A DNA stretch of 64,000 bases. Source: Ferruginibacter sp. (GTDB lineage Bacteria; Bacteroidota; Bacteroidia; Chitinophagales; Chitinophagaceae). Position numbers and translations under genes: made by a program. The DNA lies in NCBI GenBank assembly GCA_014379905.1, contig JACMKX010000005.1, positions 26,182 to 90,181 of the forward strand. The letters are read 5' to 3'. Each line of letters starts with the position of its first letter. Positions within the stretch are counted from its first letter, which is position 1. Below the pieces are notes generated by a model. It was not told where the DNA came from. It worked only from the letters and a program-made list of their open reading frames with translations, and did no database searches. This document shows, piece by piece, positions 16,574 to 25,127 of this stretch.

Positions 16574-17404
16574 ATGAAGTCAGCGAAAATTTTATTGTAT
16601 ATTTTTATTATATGTTTTTCTGTGAGTGCTTGTGGTAAGTATTCCAAAGTGGAGAAAAGCAAAGATGATAATTACAAACTTGCCAGGGCAGATGAGTATT
16701 TTGCCAAGAAAAAATACCGTTTTGCACAACAGTTATACGAAGGGTTGTTTCCGGCTATGAAAGGAACACCAAAGTTTGAAGAACTTTATTATAAATACGC
16801 TTATACATTTTATTTCCAGGGATTGTATAAAGATGCGGAAAATATGTTTAAAGGGTATTTAGAAGTATTTCCCAATAGTTCCAAGGCAGAAGAAGTAGAT
16901 TATATGAGGGCGTATTCATTTTATAAGCAAAGCCCAAAACTGGAATTGGAGCAGGTAAATACGGTGAAAGCTATGAACATGATGCAGACCTTTATCAATA
17001 CGCATCCGGGTTCGGCCAGGAATATAGAAGCCACCGAGATCATAGATAAAAGCCGGCAAAAGCTGGAACAAAAAGAATTCAGGTCGGCACATTTGTACTA
17101 CGATTTAGAGAAATTCAGGGCCTCAGCCTTAGCTTTTGACGCCTTGCTGAATAAATACCCGGAATCTGCATCGGGAGAAGAATATAAACTAATGGTGGTA
17201 AAATCCTATTACAAGTTTGCTAAAATGAGCATTGTAGATAAACAATTGGAGCGTTATGAAAAAGTGATAACAGAGTACCAGGATTTTGCAGACAGGTATC
17301 CTGAAAGTAAATTACTGAAGGATGCAGAAGAATTCGTTAACTTAAGTAAAAATCAAATAAAAGAAATAAAAAATGAGCAAATTACGTCGTCAGCTAAGCG
17401 CTAA
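16574..17404 (+). CDS. bamD: Outer membrane assembly lipoprotein BamD
   Basis: Periplasmic lipoprotein of the BAM complex, which folds barrels into the outer membrane with BamA. 276 residues: lipoprotein signal MKSAKILLYIFIICFSVSAC with Cys20 as lipidation site, then five TPR-like helical pairs (ADEYFAKKKYRFAQQLYEGL, YKYAYTFYFQGLYKDAENMF, and others). I chose the ATG giving this signal over one 20 codons upstream, because the -7 promoter box sits between them. Its last 32 bp overlap the rpoZ start. The gene heads an apparent cluster with rpoZ, coaBC, porD and DUF4296, an order common in Bacteroidetes. Confidence 0.93.
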   Translation: MKSAKILLYIFIICFSVSACGKYSKVEKSKDDNYKLARADEYFAKKKYRFAQQLYEGLFPAMKGTPKFEELYYKYAYTFYFQGLYKDAENMFKGYLEVFPNSSKAEEVDYMRAYSFYKQSPKLELEQVNTVKAMNMMQTFINTHPGSARNIEATEIIDKSRQKLEQKEFRSAHLYYDLEKFRASALAFDALLNKYPESASGEEYKLMVVKSYYKFAKMSIVDKQLERYEKVITEYQDFADRYPESKLLKDAEEFVNLSKNQIKEIKNEQITSSAKR

Positions 17405-17714
17405 TACCAGCAGTGTTGTTGAGCCTAAAAAATTGTCTGATTTAAAAGACAAAACCGGTAATTTGTACGAGTCAATCAATATTATTGCCAGGCGTGCCAA
17501 CCAGATCAATATTTCTATTAAAGAAGAATTGCATAATAAACTGGAAGAATTTGCAAGCCATACAGATAGCCTGGAAGAGATTCATGAAAACAAGGAGCAG
17601 ATCGAAATCTCCCGTGCATACGAGCGTATGCCAAATCCTGCTTTATTGGCTACTACTGAGTTTTTGGAAGACAAAATTTACTACCGTAAAAATGAAGAAG
17701 ATCTGTTTAGTTAA
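17373..17714 (+). CDS. rpoZ: RNA polymerase omega subunit, Bacteroidetes type
   Basis: 113 residues, assisting RNA polymerase assembly. It resembles the Rpb6/omega-like protein of Bacteroidetes: KTGNLYESINIIARRANQINISIKEELHNKLEEFA is the conserved core, followed by the helical SHTDSLEEIHENKEQIEISRAYERMPNPALLATTEFLEDKIYYR tail. Overlap with bamD indicates co-transcription. A terminator-like hairpin follows and runs up to the coaBC start. Confidence 0.85.
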   Translation: MSKLRRQLSANTSSVVEPKKLSDLKDKTGNLYESINIIARRANQINISIKEELHNKLEEFASHTDSLEEIHENKEQIEISRAYERMPNPALLATTEFLEDKIYYRKNEEDLFS

Positions 17715-17759
17715 TAAATTGATATTTACAGATTGATTTAAATAAGAAGTTTTATTTTT

Positions 17760-17785
17760 AACGGCGGTTACAACCGCCGTTTTTC
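17760..17785 (+). terminator. Terminator-like hairpin directly before coaBC
   Basis: Inverted repeat AACGGCGGTT / AACCGCCGTT (effective stem about 8 bp, loop TTACAA) followed by TTTTTC. The coaBC ATG starts only 3 nt after it, so it would terminate the bamD-rpoZ transcript and also lie in any leader of coaBC; it may act as an attenuator. Confidence 0.75.
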
Positions 17786-17788
17786 ATT

Positions 17789-18982
17789 ATGCTGAAAGGT
17801 AAAAAAATATTGGTGGGCGTTACTGGCAGTATTGCCGCCTATAAAATGGCCACAACGGTGCGGTTGCTCATAAAAGCCGGGGCAGAAGTGAAAGTGATCA
17901 TGACGCCTTCTGCCGGAAATTTCATTTCTCCACTTACCTTAAGTACTTTATCAAAAAATGATGTACTGCAGCAACTGGCCGACAACAGCTCCTGGGCCAA
18001 TCATGTAATGCTGGGCCGCTGGGCCGATGTAATGCTCATCGCTCCATTAAGCTGCAATACGCTAAGCAAAATGGCAACAGGTGCATGCGATAATTTACTG
18101 ATGGCAGTATACCTGTCTGCAACATGCCCCATAGTGGTAGCGCCGGCAATGGATGAAGATATGTGGCATCATCCGTCTACTCAAAAAAATATTGCCGCTG
18201 TACAAGCTTACGGCAACCATGTGATACCTGTAAACAATGGCGAACTGGCCAGTGGTTTATCGGGCGATGGCCGTATGGCTGAACCGGAACAGCTGCTACA
18301 ATGGTTGAATGATTTTTTTCTTAAGCATAAAACCTTAGCAGGAAAAAAAGTACTTATTACAGCAGGCCCTACTTATGAAGCCATTGATCCTGTACGATTC
18401 ATCGGAAATGCTTCGTCAGGAAAAATGGGAATTGCGCTGGCTGCAGAATTACATCACAGGGGTGCAGGTGTAACGCTTGTGTTAGGGCCCTCTTCTCAAA
18501 AAATACCCGCAGGGATAGATGTTGTTAATGTACGATCTGCCAAAGAAATGTATGATGCGTGTATAAAAATATTTCAACAAACAGACTGGGCTATTATGAG
18601 TGCAGCCGTTGCAGATTACAGGCCTGCAGTTGCAGCCGGGCAGAAAATAAAGAAGAATACAGATACACTTCAACTGGACCTGGTAAAAACCGAAGATATT
18701 TTAAAACAGTTGGGTACCATGAAAAAAGACCACCAGTGCCTGGTTGGCTTTGCGCTGGAAACCAATAATGAAAAAGAATATGCATTAAAAAAGCTGGATT
18801 CAAAAAATGCAGATCTCATCGTTTTAAACTCACTGAATGATGCAGGAGCAGGCTTTGGTTACGACAGCAACAAAATCACTATTTTTGATAAGAAGGGAGG
18901 CGAACATCATTTTGATACCAAACCCAAACCTGCAGTTGCCGCAGATATTGTAAATACTATTATCAGTTATTGCCATGAATAA
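17789..18982 (+). CDS. coaBC: Bifunctional phosphopantothenoylcysteine decarboxylase / phosphopantothenate-cysteine ligase
   Basis: Two consecutive steps of coenzyme A synthesis. 397 residues: the N-terminal FMN-dependent CoaC domain (1-~180) has GVTGSIAAYKMATTVR, the active-site His in NHVMLGRWAD, APLSCNTLSKMATGACDNLL and APAMDEDMW; the C-terminal CoaB domain (~185-397) has LITAGPTYEAIDPVRFIGNASSGKMG and MSAAVADYRP. Its 3' end overlaps the PorD-like gene by 8 bp. Length and motifs are complete. Confidence 0.96.
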   Translation: MLKGKKILVGVTGSIAAYKMATTVRLLIKAGAEVKVIMTPSAGNFISPLTLSTLSKNDVLQQLADNSSWANHVMLGRWADVMLIAPLSCNTLSKMATGACDNLLMAVYLSATCPIVVAPAMDEDMWHHPSTQKNIAAVQAYGNHVIPVNNGELASGLSGDGRMAEPEQLLQWLNDFFLKHKTLAGKKVLITAGPTYEAIDPVRFIGNASSGKMGIALAAELHHRGAGVTLVLGPSSQKIPAGIDVVNVRSAKEMYDACIKIFQQTDWAIMSAAVADYRPAVAAGQKIKKNTDTLQLDLVKTEDILKQLGTMKKDHQCLVGFALETNNEKEYALKKLDSKNADLIVLNSLNDAGAGFGYDSNKITIFDKKGGEHHFDTKPKPAVAADIVNTIISYCHE

Positions 18983-19892
18983 AATTATTGTTTTCAGCTT
19001 TTTTTGTTTTGCATTTCTATCCTCCCGTGCGCAGGAGTTGAATGCAAAAGTTACCGTTGTGGCTACCCGGGTAGGTAACACTGTTAACAGGAATACTTTT
19101 AACACCCTCCAGACAGCCCTGAACAATTTTTTAAATAACAGGAAATGGTCTTCGGAGCCATACGCTGCCAACGAAAAAATAGATTGCAATTTCCTGTTGA
19201 ATCTTGAGCAAACATCCGAGACGAATGTATATTCTGCTTCTTTAACCGTACAGGCAGCAAGGCCCGCATTTAATTCTTCTTATCTTTCTCCTATTATCAA
19301 TTATAAAGATGATAACTTAATTTTTAAGTATGTAGAATTTCAAATATTGGAATTCAATGATAACAGGGTAGGTGGATCCGATGCATTGGTTTCCAATCTT
19401 ACAGCTGTACTCGCTTATTATGCGCATCTTATTTTAGCTTTTGACAACGCATCTTTTGCCCCACATGGGGGCGACTTACATTTTCAGAAAGCATTGAATA
19501 TTGTTAACAATGCCCCCGATGGCAGAGGTATCGGCGGCTGGAAGCCATTTGATGGTATACGAAACAGGTATTGGCTGGTAGAAAATATGACAAACAGCCG
19601 CTACAACATCATGCATGATGTATACTATAGTTATTATAGAAAAGCTTTGGATAAAATGTACGAAGATGAAAATATGGCCCGTACAGAAATGCTGAATGTA
19701 CTGAACCTGCTGGTTAATTTTAATAATGAAAATCCTAACACCATGATCAACCAGTTTTTTTTCCAGGGAAAATCTACTGAGCTGATCAAAATATTTTCAA
19801 AAGCCAAACCGCAGGAAAAAGTGCAGGCAAGAGAAATTTTGTCAAAGCTTGATCTCACGAACGCCTTAACTTATAAAGAACAATTGAAATGA
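18975..19892 (+). CDS. porD: DUF4835 family protein, PorD-like (type IX secretion associated)
   Basis: 305 residues with a signal peptide (MNKIIVFSFFCFAFLSSRAQ). The body fits DUF4835: VTVVATRVGN, the LNNFLNNRKW block, EKIDCNFLLNLEQ, VEFQILEFND, YYAHLILAFD and SFAPHGGDLHFQKALNIVNNA. The family is linked with gliding motility and type IX secretion and named PorD in some annotations; its molecular role is unclear. It overlaps coaBC (8 bp) and the DUF4296 gene (4 bp), a gene order conserved in Bacteroidetes. The gene symbol is tentative. Confidence 0.8.
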   Translation: MNKIIVFSFFCFAFLSSRAQELNAKVTVVATRVGNTVNRNTFNTLQTALNNFLNNRKWSSEPYAANEKIDCNFLLNLEQTSETNVYSASLTVQAARPAFNSSYLSPIINYKDDNLIFKYVEFQILEFNDNRVGGSDALVSNLTAVLAYYAHLILAFDNASFAPHGGDLHFQKALNIVNNAPDGRGIGGWKPFDGIRNRYWLVENMTNSRYNIMHDVYYSYYRKALDKMYEDENMARTEMLNVLNLLVNFNNENPNTMINQFFFQGKSTELIKIFSKAKPQEKVQAREILSKLDLTNALTYKEQLK

Positions 19893-20311
19893 TGCTTCGC
19901 CTGTTGTTCTTAATTACAGTTTGCCTGGCGGCATGTTCAAAGTCTAAAATTCCTAAAGGGATTATGGGGCCTGAAAAAATGCAGGCTGTTTACTGGGATT
20001 ATCTCCGGGCAGATGTATATGCCAATGAATTCATAAGGAGAGATTCGTCAAAAAATACAGAACTGGAAAATGCCAGACTACAACTCCAGGTCTTCAAACT
20101 TCATAAAATTACCAGGGAAGAATTTTACAGGAGTTATGAATATTACCTGGAGCACAGGGGAATGATGAAGGATATGCTGGATACCATGCTGGTAAGGCAA
20201 AAGCAGTTAACTGCAGTTAAAACTGATAGCAGTAAACCTAAAAAAGATAGCACAAGATCCAGGTTGCTACATTCTTTTCGAAAATTAGATTCTATAAAAA
20301 CAGCGGAATGA
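19889..20311 (+). CDS. DUF4296 family lipoprotein
   Basis: 140 residues with a lipoprotein signal (MLRLLFLITVCLAAC). The C-terminal part is a mixed charged helix with FYRSYEYYLEHRGMMKDMLDTMLVRQ, the family's hallmark of a short helical domain that ends in a Ser/Lys-rich tail. Function unknown. Start overlaps PorD by ATGA; its own end overlaps the CoA-transferase A gene by 4 bp, so the whole set is probably one transcript. Confidence 0.8.
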   Translation: MMLRLLFLITVCLAACSKSKIPKGIMGPEKMQAVYWDYLRADVYANEFIRRDSSKNTELENARLQLQVFKLHKITREEFYRSYEYYLEHRGMMKDMLDTMLVRQKQLTAVKTDSSKPKKDSTRSRLLHSFRKLDSIKTAE

Positions 20312-21006
20312 AAAAAGTATTTGATAACGCAGATGAGGCCGTTAAAGATATTAGCGATGGGCAGGTAATAATGCTGGGAGGATTTGGTCTATGTGGTATT
20401 CCCGAAAATAGTATAACTGCATTGGTAAAAAAGAATATAAAGGAGCTCACCTGTATATCCAATAATGCCGGTGTAGATGATTTTGGCATTGGGCTTATGT
20501 TGCAACAAAAACAGGTAAAAAAAATGATTGCCTCTTATGTGGGAGAAAATGCAGAATTCGAACGCCAGTTGTTAAGCGGAGAGCTGGAAGTAGAACTGGT
20601 GCCACAGGGAACACTGGCTACACGCTGTTTGGCCGCTGGATATGGTATGCCGGCAATTTTTACACCCGCTGGTGTAGGTACAGAAGTAGCAGAAGGAAAA
20701 GAAGTACGGAATTTTAATGGAAAAGATTATTTATTGGAGCATGCATTTGATGCCGACTTTGCCATTGTAAAAGCCTGGAAAGGGGATGAACAGGGTAATC
20801 TTATTTATAAAGACACGGCACGCAATTTTAATCCGTTAATGGCAATGGCTGGTAAAATAACCATTGCAGAAGTAGAAGAGTTGGTTCCGGCCGGAACCCT
20901 GGATCCCAATCACATTCATACACCCGGAATTTATGTGCAGCGTATTTTCCAGGGCAAAAATTATGAAAAGAGGATTGAACAGCGAACGGTGAAGACAATT
21001 AGCTAA
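20308..21006 (+). CDS. scoA: 3-oxoacid CoA-transferase subunit A
   Basis: Alpha subunit of succinyl-CoA:3-ketoacid CoA-transferase, which activates acetoacetate with CoA taken from succinyl-CoA. 232 residues with GGFGLCGIPENSITAL, NNAGVDDFGIGLML, ELVPQGTLATRCLAAGYGMPAIFTPAGVGTEVAEGKE and LEHAFDADFAIVKAWKGDEQGNL, all typical of the alpha subunit. It overlaps the DUF4296 lipoprotein gene and is separated from subunit B by 118 bp of repeat-like sequence. The glutamate nucleophile lies in subunit B. Confidence 0.93.
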   Translation: MKKVFDNADEAVKDISDGQVIMLGGFGLCGIPENSITALVKKNIKELTCISNNAGVDDFGIGLMLQQKQVKKMIASYVGENAEFERQLLSGELEVELVPQGTLATRCLAAGYGMPAIFTPAGVGTEVAEGKEVRNFNGKDYLLEHAFDADFAIVKAWKGDEQGNLIYKDTARNFNPLMAMAGKITIAEVEELVPAGTLDPNHIHTPGIYVQRIFQGKNYEKRIEQRTVKTIS

Positions 21007-21120
21007 CATGCTAACTAAATAATGTGCTAATTCCTTCAATATAAAAGAGTATTTAATTAATGAAAACACTAACTAATTTATAAAATCAGCACATTAGCTA
21101 ATTATCAAATTATCACATTG
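21001..21120. repeat. Dispersed intergenic inverted repeat, family A (copy 1)
   Basis: Tandem short words of the type GCTAAT / TGATAAT: left arm ends AATGTGCTAATT (21021-21032), right arm begins AATCAGCACATT (21084-21095) and runs through ATTAGCTAATTATCAAATTATC. Right arm is roughly the reverse complement of the left. Splits the two CoA-transferase genes. Confidence 0.7.
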
Positions 21121-21124
21121 ATCT

Positions 21125-21781
21125 ATGGCTTTAGATAAATTCCAGATAGCACAACGCATCGCAAAAGAATTACAGGATGGTTACTATGTAAACCTGGGCA
21201 TTGGTATACCAACGCTGGTAGCAAATTATATACCACCCGGTATCAATGTTGTTTTGCAAAGTGAAAATGGCTTGCTGGGTATGGGCCCTTTTCCGGAAGA
21301 AGGGAAAGAAGATGCAGACCTTATCAATGCGGGCAAACAAACCATCACCACTTTACCTGGTTCTTCTTTTTTTGACAGTGCCATGAGTTTTGGTATGATC
21401 CGTTCCGGCAAAGTAGATCTTACGGTTTTGGGTGCAATGGAAGTGAGCGATAAAGGTGATATCGCCAATTGGAAAATTCCAGGCAAAATGGTAAAAGGTA
21501 TGGGCGGTGCTATGGACCTGGTGGCCAGTGCAAAAAATATCATCGTTGCTATGATGCATACCAACCCTAAAGGAGAAAGTAAATTACTATCACAATGTTC
21601 ATTGCCACTAACGGGTGTACAATGCGTTAAAAAAATTGTGAGTGATCTTGCAGTATTGGAAGTAACGAAGGATGGTTTTAAATTATTGGAACGGGCGCCC
21701 GGAGTTTCTGTTGAAGAAATAAAAGAAAAAACAGCGGGTAAACTGATTGTGGAAGGAAATATTCCGGAAATGAGTTTTTGA
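21125..21781 (+). CDS. scoB: 3-oxoacid CoA-transferase subunit B
   Basis: Beta subunit partner of the preceding gene. 218 residues. The catalytic glutamate is in [13 protein letters not shown], after the [18 protein letters not shown] block; [29 protein letters not shown] and a C-terminal [15 protein letters not shown] stretch complete the beta signature. Together the pair forms the usual heterodimer for ketone-body or acetoacetate use. A terminator follows, shared with the convergent pckA. Confidence 0.94.
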   Translation: MALDKFQIAQRIAKELQDGYYVNLGIGIPTLVANYIPPGINVVLQSENGLLGMGPFPEEGKEDADLINAGKQTITTLPGSSFFDSAMSFGMIRSGKVDLTVLGAMEVSDKGDIANWKIPGKMVKGMGGAMDLVASAKNIIVAMMHTNPKGESKLLSQCSLPLTGVQCVKKIVSDLAVLEVTKDGFKLLERAPGVSVEEIKEKTAGKLIVEGNIPEMSF

Positions 21782-21805
21782 TTTTAAATAAATTTACAAA
21801 AGAAG

Positions 21806-21831
21806 AGGCTCCCGTTTAAGGAGCCTTTTCT
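21806..21831. terminator. Intrinsic terminator between scoB and pckA
   Basis: Stem AGGCTCC / GGAGCCT with a 7-nt loop, then TTTCTTTT; A-rich on the left side, so it can work in both directions for these convergent genes. Confidence 0.8.
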
Positions 21832-21853
21832 TTTACTATCTAAATCGTGTGTT

Positions 21854-23458
21854 CTAAACTTTTGGAGCTGCCGCTAATATTTCTTCATTTACGCCACCCG
21901 CATATTTTTCAAAATTTTTGATGAACATAGCAGCCAGTTCTTTTGCTTTTGTATCATACTCTTTTTCACTGGCCCAGGCAAACCTTGGGTTCAATAATTC
22001 TGCCGGAACGCCAGGACAGGCTTTCGGCATCATCATACCAAAAGTTTCATGTGCTACAAATTCAACCTCATTCAACTTGCCTTCCAGTGCAGCCGTTATC
22101 ATAGCTCTTGTGTAAGACAATTTCATGCGTTGACCAACACCATAGGCGCCACCACTCCAGCCTGTATTTATAAGCCAGATATTCACGTTGTGCTCCCTCA
22201 TTTTTTTGCCCAGCATTTCGGCATATTGCCCGGGATGTAATGGCAGGAATGGTGCACCAAAACAAGCGCTGAAGGTCGCTTTGGGTTCTGTTACCCCGGC
22301 TTCTGTACCGGCCACTTTTGCAGTGTAACCACTAATAAACTGGTACATGGCCTGGCCTGGTGTTAATTTACTTACCGGGGGTAAAATGCCATAGGCATCA
22401 GCAGTAAGAAAGAAAATATTTTTAGGTGTTTTACCAATAGAAGGCTCCAGGGCATTACTGATAAAACTCAACGGATAACTCACCCTGGTATTTTCAGTTA
22501 TGGCTTTGCTGCTGAAATCTATTTTATTGGTGCCTTCTATAAAAGTAGTATTCTCTACAAGTGCACCGGGTTTAATGGCATTAAAAATTTCCGGCTCTTT
22601 TTCCGGGCTCAGGTCAATTGTTTTTGCATAACAGCCTCCCTCAAAATTAAATACAGAGTCGCCGGTCCAGCCGTGTTCGTCATCGCCTATCAGCAAACGG
22701 TTGGGGTCGGCACTCAATGTTGTTTTTCCAGTACCGCTTAATCCAAAAAAGATCGCTGTATCTCCATCTTTACCCATGTTGGCACTGCAATGCATACTCA
22801 ATATATCGGCACGAACCGGTAATACAAAATTAAGCATGGTGAAAATTCCTTTCTTCATTTCACCGGTATAACCTGTACCGCCAATTAAAATCGTTTTATG
22901 TTTGAAACTTAGCACGGCAAAATTCTCTGCACGGGTTCCGTCTACAGCAGGGTTAGCTTTAAAGCCCGGCGCCTGGATGATGTGCCAGTTCGGTATAAAG
23001 TTTTCTAATTGTTTGTCATCGGGCCTGATAAACATATTGTAGCAAAATAAGTTATTGGCCGGGCTTTCATTGATAACCCGAAGCTGCAGTTTGAACTTTT
23101 CGTCCGCACAGGCAAAACAATCTCTTACCCATATTTCTTTACTATTCAGGTATTGCAGCATTTTTTCTTTTAACCTGAAGAAATATTTTTCTTCAATCGC
23201 AATGTTAAAATCATTCCAGTCTACTTTGTCTGCAGATACTTCATCTTTCACCGTGAATTTGTCTTTCGGACTTCTGCCGGTGAATTTCCCTGTTTTAATT
23301 ACCAGTGCACCGGTATCATTTAAAACACCTTCTCCTCTTTTTACAGTTTGTTCAGTAAGTTCTGTAGGAGAGAGTTGGTAATGGATGGGTTGGGTAGTGC
23401 GCAACCCCATTTCTGCCAAAGCACCAAACGGCGCTTCAAGCATTGTTGAAACTGACAT
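21854..23458 (-). CDS. pckA: Phosphoenolpyruvate carboxykinase (ATP)
   Basis: Converts oxaloacetate + ATP to PEP + CO2, the entry to gluconeogenesis. 534 residues from the ATG giving MSVSTMLEAPFGAL; an ATG 25 codons upstream is unlikely, since it would add a Phe-rich extension and lies above the promoter box. The P-loop kinase motif GLSGTGKTTLS is at residues 239-249; ATGRSPKDKF-like TGKFTGRSPKDKF, MHCSANMG and LINTGWSGGAYGVGQRM are intact. Confidence 0.96.
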   Translation of the reverse strand: MSVSTMLEAPFGALAEMGLRTTQPIHYQLSPTELTEQTVKRGEGVLNDTGALVIKTGKFTGRSPKDKFTVKDEVSADKVDWNDFNIAIEEKYFFRLKEKMLQYLNSKEIWVRDCFACADEKFKLQLRVINESPANNLFCYNMFIRPDDKQLENFIPNWHIIQAPGFKANPAVDGTRAENFAVLSFKHKTILIGGTGYTGEMKKGIFTMLNFVLPVRADILSMHCSANMGKDGDTAIFFGLSGTGKTTLSADPNRLLIGDDEHGWTGDSVFNFEGGCYAKTIDLSPEKEPEIFNAIKPGALVENTTFIEGTNKIDFSSKAITENTRVSYPLSFISNALEPSIGKTPKNIFFLTADAYGILPPVSKLTPGQAMYQFISGYTAKVAGTEAGVTEPKATFSACFGAPFLPLHPGQYAEMLGKKMREHNVNIWLINTGWSGGAYGVGQRMKLSYTRAMITAALEGKLNEVEFVAHETFGMMMPKACPGVPAELLNPRFAWASEKEYDTKAKELAAMFIKNFEKYAGGVNEEILAAAPKV

Positions 23459-23481
23459 AGCAAGCGTTTTTGTTGAGGCAA

Positions 23482-23489
23482 CAAAGGTA
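23482..23489 (-). promoter_or_regulatory. -7 promoter element of pckA
   Basis: TACCTTTG on the minus strand matches TAnnTTTG, 23 nt before the ATG at 23458, giving a predicted leader of about 20 nt. No matching -33 element at the standard spacing. Confidence 0.45.
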
Positions 23490-23748
23490 GGCGTTAGCTT
23501 CGTGATAAAAAATACAAAGGGTAAAATGTACACATTGGATAAAGCCCTGAAAAATGATTTATTTGATGAAATCTAATACATTCGGAAATTTATAAAACAA
23601 TCATTCAGCTATTGGGTTTTTTGTTGAAACCGGTTTACCCCGCTTGCTCATTTTATTATTTAAGTGATGAAAATAAAATTGATTAAAACGTATATTGCAA
23701 ACCTTATTTGGGCTTTACGGCCGGTTATTCACTCAAAATAGTTTTTCA

Positions 23749-25041
23749 ATGAAATATTTGCCACTCAATCCGGAGATTTTTATACAAAACCGTAAGAGGT
23801 TTACCGATAAAATGGACAGCAATTCCATTGCCATATTCAACAGTAATGAAGAAATTGCAAGCAATGGCGATGCCATTTATAAATTCAAACAAAGTGCCGA
23901 CCTGGTTTGGCTCACCGGTATAGTACAGGAAGAGTCTATGCTGGTATTATTTCCTGATAATCCGGATCCTAAATACCGGGAAGTGCTGGTGTTGGTGAGG
24001 CCTGATGAATTAAAAGAAAAATGGGACGGGCATCGTTTACGGGCGGCTGAGGCCCAGGCCATTTCAGGTATTCAAACTATAGTATGGCTGGATGTTATAG
24101 ATGGTATGCTGCAACCCTGGATTCACCTTGCTGACACTATTTATTTAAACAGCAATGAAAATGACCGCAAAGCTAACCTGGTTCCGGTAAGAGATTATCG
24201 TTATGCAGAAATGATGAAGCAGCGATATCCCCTGCACACCTACCAACGTAGTGCGAGAATTTTAAAAGAGTTACGTGCTATCAAGAGTCCTTTAGAAATT
24301 GAGGTGATGCAAAAAGCCATGGATATCACAGGTAATACCTTCCGTCGTTTGTTGGGTTTTATAAAGCCGGGCGTTACCGAATACGAAATTGAAGCGGAAA
24401 TATATCATTCTTTCTATTCTCAAAGGGCAACCGGGCCTGCCTATGGCTCCATCATAGCAAGCGGCGACAATGCAAGGGTTTTGCATTATGTGGAGAACAA
24501 CCAGGAATGTCAGGAAGGCGAATTGATATTAATGGATTTTGGTGCGGAGTATGGTAATTATTGTGCTGATCTTACCCGTACAGTTCCCGTTAGCGGCAAA
24601 TTTAGCCGCAGGCAAAAAACAGTTTATAATGCCTGTTTACATCTTCATCAATATGCATCAGGTATTCTAAAACCCGGTATCAGCATTATTGATTATACAG
24701 AAAAAGTTGGGGAAGAAGCAACGGTAATTTTTCAAAAAATAGGATTGCTAAAAAAATCAGATATTAAAAATGAAGACCCGGAGAACAGGGCCTATCGCAA
24801 ATATTTATACCATGGTATTTCTCACCATTTAGGAATAGATGTGCATGACCTGGGAACCAGAACAGCACCTATAAAGGCAGGTATGGTATTTACGGTTGAG
24901 CCGGGTATTTATATTGAAGAAGAACAAATGGGGATCAGGATTGAAAATAATTTCTGGATAACGAAAAATGGGAATAAGGATCTGATGAAGAATATTCCGA
25001 TAACGGTGGAAGAGATTGAGTCTTTAATGAAAAAAGTTTAA
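23749..25041 (+). CDS. pepP: Xaa-Pro aminopeptidase (aminopeptidase P)
   Basis: Metallopeptidase releasing an N-terminal residue from Xaa-Pro peptides. 430 residues from the ATG giving MKYLPLNPEIF; the longer in-frame start 18 codons upstream is unlikely. N-terminal creatinase-like domain (1-~175), then a pita-bread M24 domain with metal ligands in LILMDFGAEYGNYCADLTRTVPV (two Asp), HGISHHLGIDVHD (His), FTVEPGIY (Glu) and GIRIENNFWI (Glu). Cytoplasmic. Confidence 0.92.
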   Translation: MKYLPLNPEIFIQNRKRFTDKMDSNSIAIFNSNEEIASNGDAIYKFKQSADLVWLTGIVQEESMLVLFPDNPDPKYREVLVLVRPDELKEKWDGHRLRAAEAQAISGIQTIVWLDVIDGMLQPWIHLADTIYLNSNENDRKANLVPVRDYRYAEMMKQRYPLHTYQRSARILKELRAIKSPLEIEVMQKAMDITGNTFRRLLGFIKPGVTEYEIEAEIYHSFYSQRATGPAYGSIIASGDNARVLHYVENNQECQEGELILMDFGAEYGNYCADLTRTVPVSGKFSRRQKTVYNACLHLHQYASGILKPGISIIDYTEKVGEEATVIFQKIGLLKKSDIKNEDPENRAYRKYLYHGISHHLGIDVHDLGTRTAPIKAGMVFTVEPGIYIEEEQMGIRIENNFWITKNGNKDLMKNIPITVEEIESLMKKV

Positions 25042-25096
25042 CCGCAAAGTTGCAGTTTTACTTTGTAAAACTTTGTGTCTTGGCGTCTTGTGGTTC
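25041..25096. repeat. Dispersed intergenic repeat, family E (copy 1)
   Basis: ACCGCAAAGTTGCAGTTTTAC on the left, CTTTGTGTCTTGGCG...CTTGTGGTT on the right: the ends are roughly complementary (ACCGCAAAG / CTTGTGGT). A related sequence lies near 61290-61365, and a half copy (ACCGCAAAGGCATGACG) at 57833. Confidence 0.5.
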
Positions 25097-25127
25097 AAAA
25101 AAATTAGTTTATCACCTCAACATTATA

